A stretch of DNA of 64,000 nucleotides from Plantago major (GCA_026545765.1 CM048839.1:59827677-59891676), one strand, 5' to 3'; shown: positions 9,708-22,318, counted from the stretch's first letter. The notes: generated from the letters alone by a model not told the origin. Program-made: numbers and translations.

Positions 9708-12234
9708 ATGTCTTTAAGTGACGCTCCAATTCTCAAGTCAGAGAACTATGAGAAATGGAAGAACAACATGATGCTCCACCTGGAAGCCATCAGTGACGAA
9801 ATGATCGAAGTAATAAAGAATGGCCCCATAGTCATTCAACAACTCAAGCATGTCATGGAGGTTTCTAATGGTAGAGACAGAGTTCCCACTAATGAAGAAC
9901 CAAGTGGTGGTTCCTCACAAACAGGTGCATCAACCAGTGGAAGACCTACTGGTCAAGTTGTTAACGAGCCAAAGCCCAGAGAGCTCTGGACATCGGAAGA
10001 TGCCAAGAGAAATCGACTGGATGGTCAGGCTCGCAATATCATCATACGTTCCACTCCAGAGCACATACAAGGTAAAGCGTGCAAAACGACGAAAGTGGCT
10101 CGCAACTGATTGAAGAAATCAAGACCTTGAAAAACAAAGGAAAATAAGTTCGAAGGTTTGAAGCTTAAATTCCAAAACTTAAACAAGGTCCCACAGAGAC
10201 TCTTGAAGAACTAGATTTCCGATTTACAACACTGATGAGTGAAATGGCTGCGCTTGGTGAAAGTGAGAGATACTCAAACTCTGAAAAGGTTAAGACTATC
10301 GTGAGAAGCTTGGATCAAAACTGGGAACATACTCAGTATTTTTATTTCAACCAAGGAATTCCAAATATCACTCCAGTAGAACTCTTTTCCCACTTAGCTA
10401 CTGTCAACTATGAAACAACTCAGAGAGAACAAATAATTGCTGAGAAAGTTCACAATGTTACTTTATTAACACAAGGTACTTCTGAAAAGAAGGATACCAA
10501 GGAAATGACTGATGAAGATGATCTTGCTGTAAAGCAAATGAGAAAATATGTCAGTAGGGAGATTGAGAAAAAAGCCAAAGAAAAGCTGAAAAAGCATCTA
10601 GGCTCAAACTATCACCAGTACAAAAATATGCAGCTGTCAAGCTCACTGAACAAGCCGGCTTAGCAACAATCTAGTACTGAGGAAGCAGAAATTGGAAACG
10701 ATATCTGTTTCTATTGTCAGAAACCTGGTCATTATTAAAGAGACTGCCCTATTTTCAATAAGCTAAAAACAGGTAAAAAGAAAGATAGAAAAATTTCAAG
10801 AGAGGTCAGAGAGCTATGCTCACTGAAGAAAGGAAAAAGATTCAAATCTAACTGGATGCTCTTGATATTGAGTCAAAATCTGAGGAAGAAGACTCAGATG
10901 ACTCTAAACTACCTTCTCCAGAATTATGTGGCATCACTCATGAATTGGTGGACTTTGGTCAAAAGAAAAGGGAATTATGTGGGGTTTCTCAGGAGATCTA
11001 TCCAGTTTGCTCCAACATTGAGCCTTGCCTAATGGCTGACGAGGTAACCCACATTACTCAATTCATTAATTATGAGAGTCATGAGGAAGAAATCAGAAAT
11101 TTAGAATATCTCAGAAGAGAACTTGATCTCTATAAAAGAGAATTTCAAATGATCCGAGCTAGAGCCGACATCTTTGAAGAAGAAAAGAATTCTCTTGAAA
11201 AGGAAAATTCACAATTACTCGGGATATCTGAGAAAAAAGATGCTGAAAATACATTTCTCAAAGCACAGATATCTAAAATGGAGAAGTTACACAGAAAGGC
11301 AATGGATATACTCCAAAAGGAAAATAAAGATCTTCTTTCTGAAAATGAGGAACTCAAGAAGAAAGAACTATATTTTCAATCCTATGCCAAAGCAAGTGTC
11401 ACTCTTACTGAAGTACACTCTTATTTAAGAGATCCTTCAGAAAAGGGAGGACTTGGGCTGGACACACAAACAAATAGCTCTACTACTTTGAATAAGAATG
11501 ACGAAAGAATAATGTTTGTTAGTGCTCAGCAAAATGGTTCTCAAATAACCTACAACATTGGTCAGAAAGCTAAGGTTGTTGACAAAGGAAAGGCAGTCGC
11601 AACAAAACCTTTGTGGGAAAAAAAAGTCCAAAAGAAAACTGTTGGGAATGTTTCTGAAAAGAAACATAACACTGAAAAATGTAATCACCCATAGTGCACA
11701 GTACTATGTCTCTCAGAAAGGAAAAATTGCAGGAGCAGTCAAATTTTCCAACATCACATTTTCTGGAAAGAAAGACGTTCCAGATACTAGCAAAGCTGCT
11801 AAGAAGAAAACGCAGACAGCACCAGGTGCTCGAAATGGCGTTGGCTATAAATCCTTCGGGAAATATGTTTCACTCGTGAATATAAACAAGAGCAAGAACG
11901 ATGGATGAAAGCCAGGATTGCGCATATCAATCATCATAAGTGGAAGAAAGAACAAGTTACGACTACTCTGAATGCCAGGGCTAGAAGAAATCTGGCAAGG
12001 AAAGCTAAGTTTGCTGAAAAGCAGACTCTGCAATCTGACAGGTATCTGAAAGCACCACGAGGAGCACCAAGGAACACACCAATATGGAAAATAGCTTTAA
12101 ATGATAATGACACTAATCATTTACCTAAAATTCCTCCTTATGTTCCAACAAGACAAAAGAATACCCCAAGGAAGTTCATTGTTACAGGGAGATTCTATAG
12201 TCTAGAAGGTTCCATCGTTGGAATGAGAGCTTAA
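9708..12234 (+). pseudogene. gag: gag of element A (broken)
   Basis: ATG at 9708 opens the copia gag with SLSDAPILKSENYEKW, the nucleocapsid-precursor N-terminus shared with B and E. Frameshifts lie between 10090 and 10235. The helix-rich capsid part is open at 10235-10663. The zinc knuckle near 10713-10750 (CFYCQKPGH) is cut by TAA. A coiled-coil part follows at 10945-11694, beginning soon with LMADEV, then basic C-terminal pieces to the TAA at 12232-12234. Gag would build the particle and bind RNA. Several frameshifts and stops make this copy non-functional. Confidence 0.85.
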
Positions 12235-12282
12235 CTCCATGTTTCCAGTCTTGTGCAGAACACTTTGAGAAAGAACCCGAAG

Positions 12283-14665
12283 TGGCATTATGATAGTGGA
12301 TGTGGGAAGCACATGACAGGAGACAAAGCAAATCTGATTAACTACAGAAAATGTGATAAAGGACCAATTATTAGATTTGCTGGAGGAGATGAACCATAGG
12401 TTTTGGCAATCTGAAGTTTGGAGCTCTTACAATCTCTGAAGTACTACATGTAAAGGGATTGAAATATAATCTCCTAAGCATGAGTCAATTGGTAGACAAA
12501 GGGTACACTGTAATGATCAAGTCAAAACTATGCAAAGTAATTGACAATGAGTCAAAGCAGACAGTTTTGGTTGCTAGGGGAAAAGGAAATCTTTGTCTTG
12601 CTGACTGGGCATTTGCCACAACTGAAGAATGTCTCATAGTGAGTCAATCTGGCCACACTGAAGAAAATTGGCTAGGGCATAAAAGAATGAGTCACTTGAA
12701 CTTCAAAACTCTGAACAAGCTAGCCAAGAAAGAATTGGTGGTTGGTTTACCCAAAATGGCTTATAGAAAAGATGGTATATGTTCAGCTTGCCAAATGGGG
12801 AAACAATCCAAAATATCTTTCAAGTCTAAAACTAGACACTCCAGTGAAAGGCCACTGCAAATGTTACATATGGATGTTTTTGAATCCTATGTAACTAGCA
12901 ATGTAGGAAAGAAGTATGGTCTGGTTGTTGTTGATGATTACTCAAGATTCACTTGGGTTGTATTTCTCAAACAAAAAACTGATGCAAGGGTTGAGATACC
13001 CAACTTGCTGAATAAGCTTGAAGTCATGAAAAATGACAAGGTACGTATCTGTAATCAGAACATACCATGGTACTGAGTTTGTGAACCAGTACATAAAAGA
13101 GTTTTGTACCTGCAAAGGTATACAACATCAACTATCTTCAGTAAGGACACCACAACAAAATGGTGTTGCTAAAAGGAATAATAGAACCCTAAAAGAAGTA
13201 GTAAGAACAATGCATGCTGACACTGAAATAAGTGAAATCTATTGGGTTGAAGCTGTTAACACAACCTGCTACACTCAAAATAGATGTTGATTAACAAACA
13301 CCATGACAAAACTCCTTATGAACTTTTGATTGGTAGACCCCCTAGTATCAAACATCTAAGGGTGTTTGGTTGCAGATGTTTTGTTCTTAACAATGGAAAA
13401 GAATACTTGAGAACATTTCAACCAAAAGCAGATGAAGGAGTATTTCTTGGTTATTCTCTGAATAGCAAAGCCTACAGAATCTACAACAAAAGAATGCAAA
13501 AGATTGAAGAATCTGTTCATGTAGTCTTCTACGTAGGAAACAAGAAAACACCCTTGAATGAAGAACTCTTAGATAGGTTCACAGAACTAATGATTAAATA
13601 TTCTGAAGAAGAATCCTCAAAAGGAAACAATTCTGTCATTCACTTAGAGGATGAATCTGACGATGAAAAGCAACCATTGCTTAGTAACAACCAGATGACT
13701 CTAAGACATGATGAAGAATTTCCTATGATAATTCCAGAAATGGAACAGGTTGCTGAGAACCTTCATCATGAAGAGGTTTATGAGAATGAGATTGCTGAAA
13801 ATCAAATTCCATATATCTCTAACACTGAAAAAGTGTCAGATATATATGGCATTTCCCGTGTGCCAGATACCTCAGATACTACACAAGTATCTTATCAAGA
13901 TCATATTGATTCACATTCAGATCAATATGATACTGATCCTACTAGTTCAAAACCCATTATGAAATGGATAAGAAATCATCCTGCCAATGATGTGATTGGT
14001 CCTTTAGATCAAGGAGTTAGAACTAGGAGAGCAATTGCTGACTCTCTTTATGGATGTTTCATCTCAAACATTGAACCTAAAATTATAGAAGAAGCATTGA
14101 AGGATCAAGACTGGATCTCTGCAATGCAAGAAGAGTTGGATCAATTTGAGAGAAACAAAGTCTGGAAACTGGTTCCATTTGTTGACAAAATATCTGTAAT
14201 TGGAACCAAGTGGGTTTTCAGAAATAAAATGAATGAGTCTGGTGAAATAACCAGAAACAAAGCAAGGTTGGTTGCCAAGGGATTCACCCAGACAGAAGGA
14301 CTAGATTTTGATGAGTCATATGCTCCAGTTGCAAGATTGGATGCAATTAGACTATTTATAGCCTTTCCAGCTCATAATGACTTTAAAGTTTATCATATGG
14401 ATGTCAAAAGTGCATTCCTAAACGGTGAACTTGCTGAGGAAGTCTATGTTGAACAACCACCAGGCTTTGAGGTTTCCACAGAAAGTAGAATGGTTTATAA
14501 GCTTCAGAAAGCTCTGTATGGACTGAAACAGGCTGCGAGAGCATGGTATGATACTTTAGCCAAATACTTGCTGAAAGTGGCTTCAAGAAAGGAGATGTTG
14601 ATAAAACACTCTTTAATTTGAACCTTGAAGGGAAACTACTTTTAATTCAAGTATATGTTGATGAC
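12283..14665 (+). pseudogene. pol: pol of element A, 5' part (protease, integrase, RT start)
   Basis: The order is typical Ty1/copia. The aspartic protease has DSGCGKHMTGD at about 12292. The integrase zinc-binding part lies at about 12650-12830 (H...H...CSACQ), and the integrase core at about 12860-13290, where the catalytic Glu of NGVAE is Lys (AAA at 13171-13173). The integrase C-terminal part and reverse transcriptase lie at 13284-14620. Frameshifts occur near 13065, 13285 and 14575. The frame is severed right after the YVDD codons (14654-14665) by element B and resumes at 29814. Confidence 0.9.
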
Positions 14666-15245
14666 TGTTAGGAAATTTGTTAGATATTTTGTTAGAAATA
14701 TCTGTTTAGATTTTGATCAGCAACATGATGACTTATCATAGTCTTAGAAAGGTGATTAGTACTCTTGGTTCACTTGAACAAGTTCAACGACATTGAAGAT
14801 TTGAAGACTGCACAAGATTACTGAAACAGTTTTACAGATACCTTGGCCAGATATCTTGAAGACACGAATAGTTTTAAACAAACTGCGTCACAAGAGATAT
14901 CTGAGAAATAAAAGGTCTATCTGAAAACAAGGAAAGTGTCCACAAATATCTATTCTCAGATACCTTGAGCTTTAACCACATTTCTGAAAAAGAAATATAT
15001 ATATTGCAAACAAAGTTGTTTCAATAAAAGTGGTATCTGAAGATAAAGATAAGAATGTGCAAAGAATCAGAGAAATCTGATCAAGGTTGTCTCTGATAGA
15101 AAGCATAGTTCCGTTGGCACTACACGACAAAAATATAGTACAATGCATTAAATGCACGGACAGAGATGTCTGAACAAAAGCAACGGTAGCTTCTGAACAA
15201 GAAGACAAACCTGCTACAGTACTATACACATATATCAATAGTTTG

Positions 15246-15303
15246 AATTTGATTTAAGCTTAACGGATACTATTCAAACGGCACTCAAATTCATCTATAA
15301 ATA
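15246..15303 (+). promoter_or_regulatory. LTR promoter of element B
   Basis: TATAAATA at 15296-15303 is preceded by two AACGG cores (15262-15266 and 15277-15281) 15 bases apart. The same pair occurs at equal spacing in the LTRs of E and A (3'). Confidence 0.6.
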
Positions 15304-15679
15304 TCAACACTTAGACTGCTTGAGAAGACACACTGAACACCTTAGACAAACTGAACACATATCTTAATCTCTCAAGCAAACTACTTACTCTCAAGCTTTC
15401 TGTTGCGACCAAAGCTCCTGATCTTAAGTAGTACTAAAGTTCTAAGTGTCCTGATCCTAAACAAGCACTGCTATTTGTGAAAGAGTTGAATCGAAAGATC
15501 AAGTACTGGAATTCATTCTCTTGAACAATTATCATAGACTTGGGTCAGTAAAAAGAATAAGATACCATACATTGCAAAGTGTATTAAGTATACTTGATTC
15601 ACAGAGCTATCTGATTAACCGAAAAGTTATTAAAGAAGCTCATCTGACAACTCAAACCAAAACCAACACCATCACTGGC

Positions 15680-15836
15680 GTGGAGTACAGGAAGTACTTA
15701 GTTTGAGAAACTAAGGAATAACTCCAAGGTTGTTGACCACAGGAAGTACTTAGCTTGGGAAGCTAGGGAATAGCTCAAAAAGGTTTCTGAGTACAGGAAG
15801 TACTTGGCTGTGAAAGCCGGGGAACAACTCAGGGGG
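15680..15836 (+). repeat. LTR hairpin array, three units (element B, 5')
   Basis: Outer stems are GGAGT/ACTCC (15682-15686 with 15721-15725), TTGA/TCAA (about 15733-15736 with 15774-15777) and CTGAGT/ACTCAG (15787-15792 with 15827-15832). Inner stems are AGTTT/AAACT, AGCTT/AAGCT and GGCT/AGCC. Confidence 0.8.
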
Positions 15837-16202
15837 AACATTTAGTTGGGAACCATTTGTTTAAGGAATCTTAGAATAGGATTTTTGTAAGGTGACCTCA
15901 ATTATCTATTCTAGTGAATTCTAGGTCTTTGGAAGACCGAAGTGGATTAGTTGGAGGATTACGCCACCTCCAGATACCACTATACTTGCTGTGTTATTTA
16001 CTTTTCTGTACTTACATTTCAGCAACACACACACACACTTTAACTGTTTCTGCACTTATCTATCTTAAGTCTTCCGCGCTCTGAATCTAAGTATCAGATA
16101 TCTACACAGATATCTGGGAAATAGTTTTTATCGACAAAAGTTTTAAAAGACTATTCACCCCCCCCTCGAGTCTTTTACTTTGCCGTTATCTGGACCAACA
16201 AG

Positions 16203-16214
16203 TGGTATCAGAGC
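16203..16214 (+). other. Primer-binding site of element B
   Basis: TGGTATCAGAGC, a perfect 12-base match to the complement of initiator tRNA-Met 3' end, lies two bases after the LTR. Confidence 0.95.
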
Positions 16215-16317
16215 AGGAGGTTCACAAGCCTTCTGCACTGAACATAGATCCCCAGATAGGTGAAGGAACTTTGTCCATTTTCGAGGACTATTTAATTTGT
16301 GTGTTAAGTGTGCAGGA

Positions 16318-18807
16318 ATGTCTCTGAGTGATGCACCCGTTCTCAAACCAGAGAACTACAAGAAATGGAAAAATAACATGATGCTCCACCTTGAAGCCAT
16401 AAGTGACGAAATAATCGAAGTGATAAAGAATGGCCCAATAGTCATTCAACAACTTCAATAAGTCATGGAGGTTTCTAATGGTAGAGACAGAGATCAAAGC
16501 GAAGGATCTTCACAAACTGATGCGTCAACAAGTGGGAGATCTACTAGTCAAGTTATTTACGAACCAAAGCCCAGAGAACTCTGGACATCGGAAGATGCCA
16601 AGAGAAATCGTCTGGATGGTCAAGCTCGTAATATCATCATCGACACTGAGCACATACAGCAAAGGTAAAATGGGGTGCTAAACGGCAAAGTTGATCGCAA
16701 CTGATTGAAGAAATGCGAATCGAGAAAACCAAAGAAAACAAGTTCGAAGTTCTCAAGTTGAAATTTCAAAATTTCAAACAAGGACCCATCAAACTCGGAA
16801 GAACTTGATTTCAGATTTACCACTCTCATGAGTGATATGGCAAGACTTGGGAAAGAATGATACTCCCGTAAAAAGATTAAGACTATTGTCAGAAGTCTTA
16901 ACCACAACTGGGAGCATATAAATTCTTTTATTTTAACCAAGGAATGCCAAATATCACTACCGTGGAACTCTTCTCACATCTTGCTACGGTTGATTATGAG
17001 ACAACACAAAGAGAACAAACAACTGAAAAGTTGCAGAATATTGCTCTAGTTGCTCAAGGAATTTCTAAAAAGAAGAAAAGCAAGGAACAGACTGAGGATG
17101 CTCTTGCTGCAAAGCAAATAAGCAAATATGTCAGTCGAGAAATTGAGAGAAGAAAAGCCAAAGAGAAGCTGAAAAAGCATCTAGGCTCAAACTATCACCA
17201 GTACAAAAATATGCAAAGCTCGCTGAACAAGCCCATTCGAAAGCATCATGTACTGAGGAAGTAGAAATTGGAAACGATATCTGTTTCTATTGTCAGAAAC
17301 CTGGTCACTTCAAGAAGGATTGTCCTGCCTTCAACAAACTAAGGACAGGTGACAAGAAAGATAGAAGAATCTTTAGAAGAAGCCAGAAAGCTTTATTAAC
17401 TGAAGAAAGAAAGAAAATCCAAACTCAACTGGATGCTCTAGACGTTGAGACAGATTCTGAATATGACAATTCAGATGACTCAACCTTACCATCACCAGAA
17501 TTATGTGGAGTTACTCATGATATAATCGACTTCGGCCTCAAGAAGAATGAAATGTGTGGAGTTCTTTGAAATTGGTGTCGGACATCTCTAACATAGAAAT
17601 CTGTCTTATGGCTGATGAGGTAACACATACTTCTTGTTATACTTATGAAAGTGATGAAGAAGATATAAAAGATCTAGAAAATCTCAGGAAAGAACTTGAC
17701 ATCTATGAAAGAGAATTTCTAATGATCCGAGCTAGAGCCGAAAATCTTGAAGAAGAAAAGAATTCTCTTGCAAAGTTAAATTCTCAATTAGTTAAGATAT
17801 ATGAGAAAAAGGATGCTGAAAATGCATTTCTCAAAGCTCAGATATCTGAGACTAAAAAGTCACATAAAGAAGCAATGGCTGAATTACGAAAGAAATATGA
17901 AGATCTTCTTTCTGAGAACAAGGAACTCGAAAAGAAAAAATTATCTTTTCAATCTTATGCCAAAGCTAGTGACACTCTTACTGAAGTACAATCTTACTTA
18001 AGAGATCCTTCAGAAAAGAAAGGACTTGGGCTGAATACACAGACAGATTGTTCTATCACTCTGAATAAGAGTGAGGAAAGAAGAACATTTGTAAGTACTC
18101 AGCAAGATGGTTCCCATGCAATCTATAGTATCGGTCAGAAGACGAAGATTGTTGACAAAGGAAAGGCAGTTGCGACTAAACCTTTGTGGGAAAAACAAGC
18201 CAAAAACAAAACTGTTGGGCACGTCTCTGAAAAGAAACACAACACTGAAAAGTGTAAACACCCACAGTGCTATGTCTCTCAAAAGGGTAGAATTGCAGGA
18301 GCTGGCAAATTCTCCCATGTCACTTTTTCTGGAAAGAAATTGGACCAACCAGAGACTAGCAAAGCTGCTGAGAAAAGATCTCAGATAGCTTCAAGTGCTC
18401 GAAACGGTATTGGCTATAAAGGCATCGGGAAACAACTTGCTCATGAATACAAACAGGAGCAAGAACTATGGCTAAAGGCTAGAATTGCTCAAAGCAATTA
18501 TCAGAAGTGGAAGTTGAATCAAGCCACTAAAAATCTAAATGCCAGGGCTAGAAGAAATCTGGCAAGGAAAGCTAAGTTTGCTGAAAAGCAAACTCAGAAA
18601 CCTGACAGGTATCTGAAAGCACTAAATGGAGCACCTAGGAACACACCAAGGAAGAAAATAATTCTTAATAATGATAATCATTCAATTAGAATTCCTCCTT
18701 ATGTTCCTATCAAACAAAAGAATGTTCCAAGGAAATTCATTCAAAAATGGATTCCTACTAGAAGATTGTTTAGTCCTGATGGTTCCAACTGTAAATTGAG
18801 AACCTAA
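16318..18807 (+). pseudogene. gag: gag of element B (broken)
   Basis: ATG at 16318 opens the same N-terminus as A and E but a TAA interrupts after about 47 codons. Further frameshifts lie near 16680-16940. The capsid-like part is open at 16944-17264. The zinc knuckle (CFYCQKPGHFKKDC, about 17281-17325) is intact but follows a stop at 17262. From 17554 a 417-codon frame holds the coiled coil (about 17610-18000) and the basic C-terminus, ending in TAA at 18805-18807. That TAA is in frame with pol, which restarts 21 bases later. Confidence 0.85.
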
Positions 18808-18825
18808 TCTCCTGTTTCCTGTTGT

Positions 18826-21800
18826 ATGCAGAATGCTTCCTGGACTAAAGCACAATGGCTATTTGATAGTGGATGCGGAAAGCACATGACAGGAGACAAA
18901 GCAACCGTCGATTACAAAGCTTGCAACAGGACCGGATATCGAGTTCTTGGAGGAGAATTAAATCCTCTCCGGATTTGCAACGTCAAATTGGGAACATTAA
19001 CAATCACTGACGTATTACATGTTAAGGTATTGAAATATAATCTATTTAGCATGAGCCAGTTTTTAGACAAAGGTTTTACTGTAAAATTCAAAGCAAAATA
19101 CTGCAAACTAATTTACAATGAGTCAAAGCGCATCCTTGGTTGCTTTCGGAAAGGCAGTCTTTATGTTGCTAATTGGGCATCTGCCACAACTGAAGAATGT
19201 CTCATGGTAAGTCAATCTGGTCACACAGAAGAGCACTGGTTATGGCACAAAAGAATGAGTCACTTGAACTTCAAAACTCTGAACAAACTTGCCAAGAAAG
19301 AGTTAGTGGTTGGCCTTCCCAAAACATCTTCGTAAAGGATGGTATCTGCTCGCACTGTCGGGGAAACAATCCAAAATCTCTTTCATGTCCAAAACTAGAC
19401 ACTCTAGTGTTAGACCACTGCAACTATTACACATGGATCTTTTTGAATCATCTGTAACTAGTTATGCAGAAAGAAGTATGGTCCAGTTGTAGTAGATGAC
19501 TTCTCAAGATTCACTTGGGTCTTTTTCCAAACACAAACTGATGCCGGTGGAGATACCAAACTTTTGAAAAGCTTGAAGTCATGAAAATGACAAGGTATCG
19601 CAATCGTAAGCAGACCATGGTACTGAGTTTGTCAACCAGTACATAAAGGAGTTTTGTACCTGCAAAGGTATACAACACCAACTTTCCTCTATAAGAACAC
19701 CTCAACAAAATGGTGTTGCAGAAAGGAAAACCAGAACCCTTAAAGAAGCTGCAAGGACGATGCTAGCTGACACTGAAATAAGTGAAGTTTATTGGGTTGA
19801 AGCTGTAAACACAGCCTGCTACACTCAGAACAGATGTTTGATAAACAAACACCATGACAAGGCCCCTTATGAAATCTTGGTTGGTAGACCCCCTAATATC
19901 AAACATCTGAGAGTATTTGGTTGTAGATGTTTTGTTCTAAACAATGGAAAAGATTATCTGAGAACATTTCAACCAAAGGCAGATGAAGGTGTATTTCTTG
20001 GTTATTCCACGAATAGCAAAGCCTACAGAATTTACAACAAAAGAACAAAGAAAATTGAAGAATCAGTTCATGTTGTATTCTATGAAGGAAGTAAGAAAAC
20101 ACCTCCTAATGATGAACTCTCAGAAAGGTTCAAAGAACTAATGTTGAGGGATTCTGAAGAAGAATCCTCAGAAAGGAGAAACATCATTATGGAAAGTGAG
20201 GAGGACTCTGACGTAGAAAAGCTTGATATGCCTAGTAACAACCAGATGACTCACAAACATGATGAAGAATTTCCTATGAAACTTCCAGAAATTGAAACTG
20301 AAGATATTCATCATGAAGCTATCTCTGGAAATAATCTCTCTGAAAGACATGTTCCAGATAGTTCAAACACTGAACAAGTGTTAGACATTAATTGCCCTTC
20401 TGAGGAGCAAAATGTCTTAGATACTGAAAAAGTATCAAATCAAAATCCCAGTGATTCACATTCAAATCATTTGGATATTGATTCTACTAGCACTAAACCT
20501 ATGATGAGATGGATCAAGGATCATCCTGCAAAAGATGTGATTGGACCAATTAATCAAGGTGTTAGGACTAGGAGAGCAATAGCTGAAAATGCTCATTCTC
20601 TCTTTGGATGTTTCATCTCAAATATTGAACCTAAAAATATAGAAGAAGCATTAGGAGACCAAGACTGGATCTCTGCAATGCAAGAAGAGTTGGATCAATT
20701 TGAGAGAGACAAAGTCTGGAAACTAGTTCCATTTGTGGAAGGAATATCTGTAATTGGAACTAAATGGGTTTTCAAAAACAAAATGAATGAATCTGGTGAA
20801 ATAACCAGAAATAAAGCAAGATTGGTTGCCAAGGGATTTACCCAGACTGAAGGCTTAGATTTTGATGAGTCATATGCACCAGTTGCCAGATTGGATGCAA
20901 TAAGACTCTTTCTAGCTTTTGCAGCTCATAAATATTTTAAAGTTTATCAGATGGATGTCAATAGTGCATTCTTGAACGGTGAACTTGCAGAAGAAGTTTA
21001 TGTTGAGCAACCACCTGGCTTTGAAGTTTCCTCAGAAAGTAGAATGGTCTATAAACTACGTAAAAGCTCAGATGGATCAAACAGCTCCAAGAGCATGGTA
21101 TGACACTTTGGCCAAATACCTTCTGGAAAGTGGTTTCAAGAAAGGTGAAGTTGATAAAACATTATTTACCTTAAATCATGATGGGAAACTACTCTTAGTT
21201 CAAGTATATGTTGATGACATCATATTTGGATCTAAGGACAAGCAACTTTGTAATGACTTTGCAAATCTCATGAAAAGTAAGTTTGAGATGAGCATGATGG
21301 GAGAAATGAATTATTTTCTAGGATTGCAAGTCAAGCAACTCAATGATGGAATATTCATTAGTCAAACAAAGTATGCAAAAGATATGCTCACAAAATTCAA
21401 TCTTAAGCCTTCTGAAAACAATGCTAAGATACCTATGAGCATTGGAACCAAAATGACCTATACTGAATCAGATAAGAGTGTTGAAGAACATAAGTATAGG
21501 AAAATTGATAGGTTCACTACTTTACCTCACTGCAAGTAGACCTGATATTCAATACGCCGTTGGAGTGTGTGCCAGATTTCAGACAAATCCGATGCAAACA
21601 CACTACAACATTGCTATGAAAATATTAAGGTATGTAAAAGGTACAGTAGATGTAGGTTTGTGGTATCCTAAAGAAAGCGGATTGAGTTTAGCTGGGTACT
21701 CAGACGCTGATTATGCTGGATCACTGCTTGATAGGAAAAGCACCTCAGGAACTTGTCGGGCCGGGTACTAGACTTATCTCGTGGTTTAGCAAGAAGCAAA

Positions 21801-22158
21801 ACTCAATTGCAACTTCGCCACGTAGGCTGAATATATTGTCTTTGGTTGTTGTGCAACACAAATTCTGTGGATACAACAACAACTTAAAGACTATGGACTC
21901 GATGAAGAGAAAACTCCCATTTACTGTGACAACACAAGTGCTATTGCGATTACACAGAATCCTAAATTTCATGCCGGAACAAAGCATATTGATGTTAGAC
22001 ATCACTTCATCAGAGACCATGTTGAAAAAGGCAATATAGAGATACTCAAGATTGGCACTGAAGACCAACTTGCTGATATCTTCACTAAGCCACTACAAGA
22101 AAGTAGATTCTTAGCCTTAAGACATAGTCTTGGACTAATGGAACTACCAATGAACTGA
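18826..22158 (+). pseudogene. pol: pol of element B (broken)
   Basis: Protease opens at 18826 (WLFDSGCGKHMTGDK). The integrase zinc-binding part is at 19200-19400 and the core, with several frameshifts, at 19400-19760. A 447-codon frame at 19760-21103 covers the integrase C-terminus and first half of RT; a frameshift near 21060 follows. YVDD is at 21207-21218. RNase H pieces occupy 21478-22158, with a frameshift near 21500 and damage at 21755. The catalytic integrase Glu (NGVAER) is kept. Natural end is TGA at 22156-22158. Confidence 0.9.
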
Positions 22159-22168
22159 AAAAGTTCAG

Positions 22169-22318
22169 GAATCTGGAACGGGCATCTAGAGAAGAGGTAT
22201 CTGGAACGGGCATCCAAAGAAGAGAAAAGAGAAATCTGGAACGGGTATCCAGAAGTCAAAAAGGCTAAAGAGCAAAAAGATAGCTTAAGATCTCTGAGAT
22301 GGGAACTCAGATATCTGA
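22169..22318 (+). repeat. Hairpin array between pol and ORF3, element B
   Basis: Repeated units of TCTGGA, a seven-base loop (ACGGGCA or ACGGGTA) and TCCAGA or a close variant, then TCTGAG-ATGGGAA-CTCAGA near 22292-22310. Stem letters change together between units while the G-rich loop stays similar. Confidence 0.75.

Larger units (their letters stand above)
14666..16200 (+). repeat. 5' LTR of element B
   Basis: The start carries three copies of a 12-base unit (GTTAGGAAATTT, GTTAGATATTTT, GTTAGAAATATC) where A and the solo LTR at 42370 have one. TATA is at 15296-15303, the hairpin array at 15680-15836, and a terminal stem TAAAAGACT/AGTCTTTTA around a C-run before the final ACCAACA. Confidence 0.95.

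Noticed and set aside
15680-15836. Regular LTR repeats as a CRISPR-like array
   Set aside because: Units differ in paired stems, there are no unique spacers, and the context is a plant LTR.
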